A DNA stretch of 7,354 nt from NCBI GenBank assembly GCA_003554345.1, contig PWGE01000340.1, forward strand, positions 1 to 7,354, written 5' to 3'. A model generated the notes under the pieces. It saw only the letters and a list, made by a program, of their open reading frames with translations, ran no database searches and was not told the DNA's origin. Below, in pieces: positions 1-5,137 of this stretch (position 1 is its first letter; every line of letters starts with the position of its first letter). Source of the DNA: Candidatus Sumerlaeota bacterium. Lineage in GTDB: Bacteria; Sumerlaeota; T1SED10-198M. Made by a program: the position numbers and the translations under genes.

Positions 1-331
1 TATCTTTTTTTCGCGTTCTTTCGTGTTTTTCGTGGTTTATTCTTATCTGAAAATAGACCCTTCAAAATATAGTATATGTTGCTATAAAAACTTGTACTCC
101 ATTAGTGTATTTCCGTTCCTGGGAGCGCCGATCTCCGAATCGGCATCTTATTCTTATTTTCATGATTGGTGGCGCCAGCATTCGGGAGATGACATGAAGA
201 ACACCTCTGAAAACAAAAACCGAAGTAAGAAAGAAACACTCAAAATCAGCATTAATATACTTTAAGAGTGTTCATTTATTCACACTATCTGTCTAAAATT
301 AGTCATTTTCTGGTTAAGGGAGTTATTAGAA
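1..331. other. Gene-poor leader region with degenerate repeats
   Basis: I see no convincing gene here. Bases 9-40 are a run of short T-rich units built on TTCGTG-like words (TTCGCG, TTCGTG, TTCGTG at roughly 10-base steps). Bases 90-230 are a copy of a dispersed repeat that recurs at 4041-4140 and 4449-4615. An 80-codon open frame runs across 23-265, but it has no ribosome binding site. It is largely made of the two repeats, so I do not call it a gene. A small hairpin (arms 267-271 and 282-286) lies just after it and has no T-tract. Confidence 0.6.
90..230. repeat. Dispersed intergenic repeat, copy 1
   Basis: This copy shares three blocks with later copies. The first is CTGGGAG followed by CGATCTCCGA (119-137), matched at 4480-4499. 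The second is TCATGATTGGTG (160-171), matched exactly at 4073-4084 and 4558-4569. The third is TGAaGAAcaCCTCTGAAAA (195-213), matched with few changes at 4106-4124. The left block forms a hairpin with arms GCCGAT (127-132) and ATCGGC (139-144) around a 6-base loop. Compared with copies 2 and 3, about 15-18 bases between TTATTCT and TCATGATT are missing. The edges are approximate because the element is degenerate. Confidence 0.7.
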
Positions 332-412
332 ATGCTTGAAAAGGTCAATAGATCAATACTGCTTGATATTATTTTATTTGGCATTAAAATGCTTACTTAT
401 AAGAAAAGTTAG
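332..412 (+). CDS. Doubtful small ORF (26 aa)
   Basis: An ATG at 332 is preceded by AAGGGAG (316-322) at a plausible 9-base spacing. It opens 26 codons, reading MLEKVNRSILLDIILF and continuing to a TAG at 410-412. The peptide has a hydrophobic middle (ILLDIILF) flanked by charged residues and ends KKS. I do not recognise it. Its stop codon overlaps the -35 hexamer of the pilin operon promoter, so it could be a leader-type peptide, the end of an upstream unit, or chance. In favour is the spaced ribosome binding site. Against it are the very short length, the high A+T content and the absence of any homologue that I know. Confidence 0.2.
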   Translation: MLEKVNRSILLDIILFGIKMLTYKKS

Positions 413-438
413 ACAATAATTGCAAAAAAATGTATAAT
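410..438 (+). promoter_or_regulatory. Sigma-70-type promoter of pilin cassette A
   Basis: TAGACA (410-415, five of six matches to TTGACA) is followed by a 17-base spacer and a perfect TATAAT (433-438). The start of transcription would fall near 445, giving a leader of about 60 bases before the ATG at 507. It is the best promoter in the window and sits directly upstream of the first prepilin gene. I see no obvious operator palindrome overlapping it. Confidence 0.75.
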
Positions 439-493
439 ATAATAAGCAAAATGATTTTAGATTTCTCTGGAAACATATTACAGGCAATGGGTG

Positions 494-500
494 GGAGGTG
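494..500 (+). promoter_or_regulatory. Ribosome binding site that decides the first prepilin start
   Basis: GGAGGTG at 494-500 is a near-perfect Shine-Dalgarno sequence. The in-frame GTG at 498 lies inside it and cannot be served by it. The ATG at 507 follows GGAGG by 8 bases. I therefore start the gene at 507, which also leaves a short basic prepilin leader of eight residues. Confidence 0.8.
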
Positions 501-506
501 AAGCGA

Positions 507-1028
507 ATGGTCTGCAAAAAGATAAAAGGTTTTACCCTTGTTGAGGCTGTGATTGCTATTTCAGTCTTTAGTGTAGCTGCCTTGCTCTCGATTCAGGCTA
601 TTATCGGATCATTGCGTTATAACCGGGATCTGGAAGCCTGGGAGCAGGGTCTGAAAGTGGCTCGCAATCATGTGGAACTTATTCGTAGTCTTAATGCCCC
701 GTCCATTTATACCAATAAAGATCATGAAGATAATCCCAATGTTTTGATTACACTACCTAATGGGGAGCTTATTGCGCCAGGAGTATGGCACGATGCTAAT
801 ATGGTTGAAGATCCTGAAACAGGCGAGGAAACAGAATTGCTTCCCGGCTCCAATTTACGGGTTAAGGTTGATGTGTACGAGGCGGAAGATCCCATGAATG
901 GCGGGAATAATGGAGGAGAAATCGTAACAGCTGAGATGAAGGACATTATTGTGACTGTTCGTTTTGAAAATCCCCAGAATGAGACTCGTGAGCTTCACCT
1001 GGAAACCAGAGTAACTACGTGGGCATGA
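507..1028 (+). CDS. PilV-like type IV prepilin / minor pseudopilin
   Basis: A 173-residue protein starting at ATG 507. Its leader MVCKKIKG is followed by FTLVEAVIAISVFS: predicted cleavage by prepilin peptidase after Gly8, methylatable Phe at +1 and Glu at +5 (residue 13), then a hydrophobic helix of about 20 residues. The region after the helix (ARNHVELIRSL) and the C-terminal strand pattern (MKDIIVTVRFENP, then LETRVTTW) resemble PilV/MshD-type minor pilins. In this family such proteins sit in the inner membrane and help prime a pilus or pseudopilus and form its tip. The only cysteine is in the leader, so the mature protein cannot form disulfides. A Gly/Asn-rich loop (NGGNNGG) lies in the C-terminal half. 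It is first in the operon, and its stop overlaps the next start. The class is confident; assignment to PilV rather than a T2SS GspI-like protein is less so. Confidence 0.85.
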   Translation: MVCKKIKGFTLVEAVIAISVFSVAALLSIQAIIGSLRYNRDLEAWEQGLKVARNHVELIRSLNAPSIYTNKDHEDNPNVLITLPNGELIAPGVWHDANMVEDPETGEETELLPGSNLRVKVDVYEAEDPMNGGNNGGEIVTAEMKDIIVTVRFENPQNETRELHLETRVTTWA

Positions 1029-1552
1029 TGATGGCTATATTAAAAAGAAAGAAACAGAAGAAGTTTTTTAAACCAGGGACAAGAGGGTTTACGCTGGTGG
1101 AAACCCTTATTGCTGTATTTATTGGTGGTTTATTGAGCGTTTCCATGTTCTGGTTTTTTCTATTTGCTCAGCGCTCTCAGCAACGGGAAATGAGTGAATT
1201 TCGAATAAACCGGGATATTGATAGAATTGAATCATCCTTGCAACGTTATGTTAAGTCAGCTACTATGGATGGGGACCATTACGAAATCAGCGAGGACGGT
1301 GCTCACCTTTCTCTCTATTCGCCCTCGTTGGATTCTGACATTTCTTTTTTTCGGGACAGTGGTTCTAATGAATTTGTATTTTTCGATGGAGTGGAAGAGA
1401 GGGTATTGTCAGAAAATATCACCCACACTCACTTTGAACGTCAGGGTGTGGTTATTGAATATATTATTGAATATAAAGATCAAAACCCGGGGGGCAGGCT
1501 TGATGAGATTACAAGAACTCAGTCAGGTTTTGTTTCACCCCGTGCCCCATGA
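1025..1552 (+). CDS. PilW-like type IV prepilin, cassette A
   Basis: A 175-residue protein. I choose ATG 1025 because it overlaps the preceding stop as ATGA (1025-1028), a classic translational coupling arrangement; ATGs at 1028 and 1031 are also possible, and no clear separate ribosome binding site is seen. A long basic leader (21 residues, rich in Lys) ends in Gly21, followed by FTLVETLIAVFIGGLLSVSM: cleavage after Gly21, Phe +1 and Glu +5 (residue 26). After the helix comes FAQRSQQREM, then a dimer-like alpha/beta domain with LSLYSPS, ISFFRD, FVFFDG and VLSENITH, a layout typical of PilW/GspJ/ComGF-type minor pilins. It ends SPRAP. No cysteine is present. A clear paralogue lies at 5138-5647. 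By family analogy it is a core minor pilin that joins the PilV-like protein to the large PilX-like protein. Confidence 0.85.
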   Translation: MMMAILKRKKQKKFFKPGTRGFTLVETLIAVFIGGLLSVSMFWFFLFAQRSQQREMSEFRINRDIDRIESSLQRYVKSATMDGDHYEISEDGAHLSLYSPSLDSDISFFRDSGSNEFVFFDGVEERVLSENITHTHFERQGVVIEYIIEYKDQNPGGRLDEITRTQSGFVSPRAP

Positions 1553-1570
1553 GGGGAAAGGAGTGGGTTT

Positions 1571-3259
1571 ATGAAATTCCAGCCGCATGAGATGCAAAAC
1601 AATGCTAAAGGTTTTGTGCTGGCTTTGGTTATTATTATGGTGACCCTTATCAGTTTTTCTGTCATTGTAGTAGTGGGGTTGGTAACGCAGGATATACGTA
1701 TCAGTAGAGCCAACATAGCCAGAACCACCGCCTTATATGCTGCTGAAGGCGGTGCTTACGATGGTCTATGGAGAGTGGGCAACCATCGGTTTTCCGGAGA
1801 CTATGACTTTCTTTTTAACCATAAAGGACAGGAAGTGCCCGTGGACGTTTCTGTGAATGAGCCTTCACCTGGCCTTTTTGAAATAGAAGCCAGCGCAATA
1901 TTTGAAGGGAGAGAAGAAACGGTTTTTGTTGAGGCAATGTATAGACCTCCTTCTCAGGCGTTGGACCACAGCTATTTTATCAATAACTGGGGATGGTTTC
2001 ATGGAGACTCTATAGTTAACTGGGGTGATGTCAGGTCTAACGGACCCTTCAGTTTTGCTCATCACAGTCCCCGGGTGATGGGTGATATTTATACTCATAT
2101 GTATATTGAAGGAGGAGGTAACATCCAGGGCAAAGGCAGCAGTCCTGAGAAGCAGCACGAAAATATGCCTATCCTGACCATGTCGAATATCCAGTTTTTT
2201 GAGGATAATTCTGATTTTGCTTATGAACAGGGAGGTTCACTCTCATATGATGGGGAAGTGTTAATTGATGGGGCTTTAGGTGACAATCCGGGCGAAAAAC
2301 GGAATATTTACCTGAAAGGAACCCAAGAGGATCCTATTGAGATAGATGGCCCGGTTGCTGTTAAAGGAGATGTGGTTATTGAAGGATATATTACAGGACA
2401 GGGCACCATCTATACCGGTGGCAATATATATGTGGCAGGTGATGTTCAATATCTTGATGGACCTCATCCCCGCGTTCCTGCAGTGGCTGATCCACCGGGC
2501 TGGGTTAGAAATAATATTGATAAGGACCTGGTAGGGTTTGCTGCATGGGGTAATATAGTTTTTGGAGACTTTACTAATAATACGTGGAGAAGTAATGTGA
2601 ACAGCTGGATGAATGACTCCCGTAATGAATCCAGCGAAGAAAATCTGGGACCAGATGGTATTCCTAATACTCCCTTAGATGGCACGCCTAATGATGTTAA
2701 TCAAAATGGAATAATAGATCCCCGTGCCACTCTGGAGACATTTGATTTTAATGATCCATTTCATGCAGATTATTATAAAAATTTGCCAGAAGAAGTGGAT
2801 ACTGGAGGCTGGTGGCCGAGTCCGATCAACGGACAGAACGATTATTCTCATCTCGCCACCACTGCTGGTATCAATAATCTTGATGGAGTTTATTATACGA
2901 ATCATTTTCTTGCCGGTAGAATGGGACATGGAGGAGGAGTTTCTGTTTATGGTTCGCTGATCAGTCGTAATGAATCTATCATTTATAATAATGAGCTGGA
3001 ATTAAATCATGATGGTCGCTTAGACAGTAGTTTTGCGAGTGAATATGATATATATGAATTATTGAGTCTGAATGTGGGGTTACCCCCCAGCCAGGCAAAA
3101 TTTGCCATAACAAACTGGGAAATTGGTGAAAAAACCTCTCCCGGCGGTGGCCCTCCTGGTGATGACCCTCCCGGCGGTGGCCCTCCCGGCGGTGGCCCTC
3201 CTGGCGGCGGCCCTCCCGGTGGTGGTCCTCCCGGTGGAACTCCTCCCGGGCAACAATAA
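1571..3259 (+). CDS. Giant PilX-like minor pilin with beta-rich domain and Pro/Gly tail
   Basis: A 562-residue protein with AAAGGAG (1556-1562) 8 bases before its ATG. Residues 1-14 are a prepilin leader ending KG; then FVLALVIIMVTLISFSVIVV forms the helix, with Leu instead of Glu at +5, as in PilX and GspK proteins. RISRANIAR and YAAEGGAYD follow, as in PilX N-terminal domains. Residues 134-160 (SYFINNWGWFHGD, VRSNGPF) and 256-294 (IEIDGPVAVKGDVVI, GQGTIYTGGNIYVAGDV) look like a right-handed beta-helix or bactofilin-like fold, similar to DUF4900/DUF7305-type pilX-associated domains. Residues 375-383 read DVNQNGIID, a DxNxNGxxD calcium-loop-like motif. Residues from about 457 (VYGSLISRNESII, then LNHDGRL) close the fold. 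Residues 524-562 are a Pro/Gly repeat tail. It is about three times the usual PilX length and has no cysteines. Its likely role is an exposed tip or adhesin subunit, which is inference. Confidence 0.8.
   Translation: MKFQPHEMQNNAKGFVLALVIIMVTLISFSVIVVVGLVTQDIRISRANIARTTALYAAEGGAYDGLWRVGNHRFSGDYDFLFNHKGQEVPVDVSVNEPSPGLFEIEASAIFEGREETVFVEAMYRPPSQALDHSYFINNWGWFHGDSIVNWGDVRSNGPFSFAHHSPRVMGDIYTHMYIEGGGNIQGKGSSPEKQHENMPILTMSNIQFFEDNSDFAYEQGGSLSYDGEVLIDGALGDNPGEKRNIYLKGTQEDPIEIDGPVAVKGDVVIEGYITGQGTIYTGGNIYVAGDVQYLDGPHPRVPAVADPPGWVRNNIDKDLVGFAAWGNIVFGDFTNNTWRSNVNSWMNDSRNESSEENLGPDGIPNTPLDGTPNDVNQNGIIDPRATLETFDFNDPFHADYYKNLPEEVDTGGWWPSPINGQNDYSHLATTAGINNLDGVYYTNHFLAGRMGHGGGVSVYGSLISRNESIIYNNELELNHDGRLDSSFASEYDIYELLSLNVGLPPSQAKFAITNWEIGEKTSPGGGPPGDDPPGGGPPGGGPPGGGPPGGGPPGGTPPGQQ
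3140..3250 (+). repeat. 15-bp minisatellite coding a PPGGG tail
   Basis: Seven 15-base units (3140-3244) plus a partial eighth code for P-G-G-G-P type pentads at the C terminus of the PilX-like protein. Units 1, 3 and 4 are identical (CCCGGCGGTGGCCCT). Unit 2 has GAT GAC in place of two Gly codons, and units 5-7 differ mainly at third positions. This stretch is much richer in G+C than the gene around it. Each unit is a multiple of three, so a gain or loss of units would keep the frame. The paralogue at 5673-7163 ends just before this point, at the shared NWEI motif. Confidence 0.9.
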
Positions 3260-3262
3260 ATC

Positions 3263-3292
3263 CCCTGTTATTAAAAATAAATAATATGAGGG
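3263..3292 (+). other. Weak bulged hairpin between cassette A genes
   Basis: Arms CCCT-GTTATT (3263-3272) and AATAAT-AGGG (3280-3285 and 3289-3292) can pair around a 7-base loop with a 3-base bulge. The stem is A+T-rich and no T-tract follows. It is therefore a poor terminator candidate and at most a processing or stability element between the PilX-like gene and the coiled-coil gene. Confidence 0.25.
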
Positions 3293-3329
3293 TAAACATT
3301 GGTTTGAATCAAAAGGATGGTGATGAGTA

Positions 3330-3794
3330 ATGAAAGTCCAGAGTGTAATAATATTGTTGCTGATGGTATTCTTGTTGCCCCTTGGAGCAACTATCCAGTT
3401 ACCTGAACCCGAATTGCCTGAGGGAAAAACCCTGGATGATATTGAAGACCCTCAGGAAATATTGAATTATGAAGAGATAGAAAGGGAGTATCAAAAGATA
3501 CTCGATGAATTTGCCAGCAAACAGGAAGCTATTATTGAAAGAATGGAGGAAGAAGGACGGAGTTACCAGCAACAACAGGAGGTATTTGAACAAAGACTGG
3601 CAGAAGCAAGAGAAAGACAGGCACGAGCAGCCGAGGCAGAAGAAGAAGTGACAGAAGTGGTTTCTCTGCAGCAATGGGAAGATGAAGCACAACGGGCGCG
3701 TATGGGAGCCTACCTTTTTGTTATCCTTTCACTGATTATCTTTCTTGTTGCTTTTGGTCTTATAGCATGGCGGCTAAAAAAGAATAAAACCTGA
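3330..3794 (+). CDS. Small exported coiled-coil protein with C-terminal membrane anchor
   Basis: A 154-residue protein that I cannot place in a named family. Residues 1-20 (MKVQSVIILLLMVFLLPLGA) look like an export signal peptide. Residues 22-32 are a Pro/Glu stretch (QLPEPELPEG). Residues 47-108 are highly charged and rich in Glu, Gln, Arg and Ala, without Pro or Gly apart from one Gly, which fits a coiled coil. Residues 127-148 (AYLFVILSLIIFLVAF) are a transmembrane segment followed by the basic end RLKKNKT. Predicted topology is outside coil, one membrane pass and a short positive tail inside. The ATG at 3330 has AAAGGA about 12 bases upstream. It lies 70 bases after the PilX-like gene with no terminator between, so it is probably the last gene of the operon. 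A scaffold or tether for the pilin complex is possible but unproven. Cassette B has no equivalent inside the window. Confidence 0.7.
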   Translation: MKVQSVIILLLMVFLLPLGATIQLPEPELPEGKTLDDIEDPQEILNYEEIEREYQKILDEFASKQEAIIERMEEEGRSYQQQQEVFEQRLAEARERQARAAEAEEEVTEVVSLQQWEDEAQRARMGAYLFVILSLIIFLVAFGLIAWRLKKNKT

Positions 3795-3813
3795 GTTATA
3801 CAAAAACTTTGAT

Positions 3814-3894
3814 GTTGTAAAATTCGTGAAACCGCAAGAGTATATATTATTGTCTGTAAGAAATATAAAATGTGGCATCCTGAAATTTTACGAC
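3814..3894. repeat. Short inverted repeat after the coiled-coil gene
   Basis: GTTGTAAAATT (3814-3824) and AATTTTACGAC (3884-3894) are complementary at 10 of 11 positions, the exception being a possible G-U pair. They are 59 bases apart. They could fold a long-range stem in the 3' end of the cassette A transcript or mark the ends of a small degenerate element. A T-tract is missing, so it is not a normal terminator. Confidence 0.35.
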
Positions 3895-4019
3895 TTCTGG
3901 AGACAGGAGTCAGCATGGAAAAAAACGACAGAAACCAGCTCTGGCGAAGTTAAGTCACGCCAGCCGCGACAGAAAAGCATCCCCTGCAAAATTACAACTC
4001 TTGATTCGTCAGACATAAA

Positions 4020-4047
4020 TGTCCTATTGGTCTTATCAGTCCCATTT
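4020..4047. repeat. Short dispersed repeat, copy a
   Basis: Twenty-eight bases built on TGTC..ATT, GTC and ATCAGTCCCATTT. They align without gaps to 4675-4702 at about 20 of 28 positions. It lies directly left of dispersed repeat copy 2. The unit looks like a degenerate intergenic element. Confidence 0.4.
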
Positions 4048-4140
4048 ATTCTGAAAGTTCACTCTGGCGGATTCATGATTGGTGGTGCTGAGGTCTGCGT
4101 CGGCGTGAGGAACTCCTCTGAAAATAGAAATACCTTGAGA
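4041..4140. repeat. Dispersed intergenic repeat, copy 2 (left part missing)
   Basis: It begins near TTATTCTGAAAGTTCACTCTG (4047 onward), contains the invariant TCATGATTGGTG (4073-4084) and ends near the block GTGAGGAACTCCTCTGAAAA (4105-4124). The CTGGGAG..CGATCTCCGA left block found in copies 1 and 3 is absent. It matches copy 3 best in its first half and copy 1 best in its second half, as expected for old, independently decaying copies. Confidence 0.7.
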
Positions 4141-4208
4141 ATTCAGAAAAAGAAGAACAACTAAGAAAACAGAAAAACATTGCTTACAAGTTCTATATAC
4201 CCGGGTTA

Positions 4209-4405
4209 CAATTTAGCAGGCCAGACACACAGGTCTGTCCCTACGGCTGAATGATCGGGCAGATTAATACAGGGCAAACACATAGGTTTGCCCCTACCGC
4301 TGGAATGAAGGGGAATATGGATACCGGGCAGACACACCGCTCTGCTCCTGCGGATGGAATGATCAGAAAGATAAATACCGGCAATTACCCAGGTGCTGCC
4401 CCTTC
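4209..4405. repeat. Four-unit tandem array of 53-54 bp hairpin repeats
   Basis: Four diverged units start their hairpins at about 4219, 4272, 4326 and 4379. Each has the order AATACCG, hairpin, CCCTAC-like, GGCTGGAATGATC-like. Hairpin arms: unit 1 GGCCAGAC/GTCTGTCC (one mismatch), unit 2 GGGCAAAC/GTTTGCCC (perfect), unit 3 GGGCAGAC/CTCTGCTC (one mismatch, one G-T pair), unit 4 degenerate (GGCA/TGCC). Loops are 6 bases in units 1-3. Units 1 and 2 differ at arm positions that change together, so pairing is kept. Whole units are repeated, with no unique spacers, so this is not a CRISPR array. Confidence 0.8.
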
Positions 4406-4448
4406 CCCGAAAATAAACTCTTCGAAATAGAATGCTCATTAATAAAAA

Positions 4449-4615
4449 ACTTGAATCTCACTATTAGCTTGCTTCTTACCTGGGAGTACCGATCTCCGAC
4501 CTACAGTCCGCCTCTGGCGGAATTGGCATCTTATTCTAAAAGTTTACTCTGACGGATTCATGATTGGTGCACCCCGGTCGTCTGAGTCGGCATGAGGAAG
4601 TTCTCTGCCATAAGT
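4449..4615. repeat. Dispersed intergenic repeat, copy 3 (longest)
   Basis: It contains all blocks: CTGGGAG..CGATCTCCGA (4480-4499), TTATTCT (4531-4537), TCATGATTGGTG (4558-4569) and a GTCTGAGTCGGCATGAGGAA block (4579-4598). Relative to copy 1 it carries about 20 extra bases after CGATCTCCGA. These include a strong small hairpin with arms CCGCC (4508-4512) and GGCGG (4516-4520). Confidence 0.7.
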
Positions 4616-4674
4616 TTTGGCCGTAAAAACCAGCAATCAATAGTAAAATTGCATTTTCTTTACAAAAAAAGAGC

Positions 4675-4702
4675 TGTCTGATTTGACCGATCGGTCCCAC
4701 TT
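4675..4702. repeat. Short dispersed repeat, copy b, with a perfect palindrome
   Basis: This is the second copy of the 28-base element at 4020-4047. It contains GACCGATCGGTC (4685-4696), a perfect 12-base palindrome that is not preserved in copy a (where the matching stretch reads GGTCTTATCAGTC). Confidence 0.4.
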
Positions 4703-5137
4703 TCTTTCTGTCCATATTGTCCATGAAAGTCCACATGCTTGTTTTCCTTTATGATGGTGTAAACAGTGCGTCAGTAGTTGGGCTTCCCTGAAAAAAGAAA
4801 AGGTGCCCTGAAATCAGAATTCTGAACAGATGATAGGATGGAGCAGCATGATGGTTTTATAATAAAACAGAAAAAAAGGGGGTCTACTATGAGTAATGCC
4901 ACAATGTATTTTGCCCTATTCTGAAAATAAGATCTTGAGATTCCATCTATATTCAGCGTTAGATATGTGTGTTTTTTTGAAGACTTACTGTTCAAAATTA
5001 GACGGTCTGTGTTCTAAAAACTGACGACCAGGGGCGGGCGTATTTGTCATCAAGACCGTTTAAGCCTTGTATGTAAATTGGTATAGAAAATGCTGATTAT
5101 ATTACGTGTGTGGAAAGTAAAAAGAAAAGGTGGACTT

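Larger units (their letters stand above)
3795..5137. other. 1.3-kb gene-free spacer between the two pilin cassettes
   Basis: I find no supportable gene. The open frames present (for example 3826-4164 on + and 4206-4439 on -) have no good ribosome binding site and cover the repeats. Contents in order: an 11-base inverted repeat with arms 3814-3824 and 3884-3894; a hairpin with arms CTGGCG (3941-3946) and CGCCAG (3958-3963); dispersed repeat copy 2 (4041-4140); a tandem hairpin array (4209-4405); dispersed repeat copy 3 (4449-4615); two perfect 12-base palindromes (4685-4696 and 4814-4825). No intrinsic terminator for cassette A and no strong promoter for cassette B are visible. The best match for the latter is TATAGA at 5082-5087 with a poor -35. 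Confidence 0.7.

Noticed and set aside
23-265. 80-codon open frame on +
   Set aside because: It has no ribosome binding site, runs through the T-rich repeat and dispersed repeat copy 1, and its composition is unlike the pilin genes.
498-506. GTG at 498 as start of the first prepilin
   Set aside because: This GTG is part of the GGAGGTG ribosome binding site. The ATG at 507 is correctly spaced from it.
722-946. 74-codon antisense frame within the PilV-like gene
   Set aside because: It is a shadow of a clear prepilin gene, with no separate ribosome binding site or recognisable features.
2979-3299. 106-codon antisense frame with His/Arg/Glu repeats
   Set aside because: It is the complement of the Pro/Gly minisatellite, and the repeats are forced by the sense-strand coding.
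3826-4164. 112-codon open frame on + in the spacer
   Set aside because: It lacks a ribosome binding site, and its C-terminal third is dispersed repeat copy 2. The similarity of its end to the frame at 23-265 comes from the shared DNA repeat, not from a protein family.
4209-4405. CRISPR array
   Set aside because: The whole 53-54 bp unit is repeated and diverged. There are no constant repeats separated by unique spacers, and no cas genes are seen.
4206-4439. 77-codon open frame on - that reads as an 18-residue repeat protein
   Set aside because: The peptide repeat is a by-product of the 53-54 bp hairpin array being close to a multiple of three. There is no initiation signal, and the stem structure explains the conservation better.
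5090-5137. ATG at 5090 as start of the cassette B PilW-like gene, or a remnant of a PilV-like gene end
   Set aside because: AAAGGTGG sits just before the ATG at 5138, and the longer frame would add 16 residues before an already complete leader. The TTACGTG resemblance to the end of the PilV-like gene is only a few bases and probably chance.
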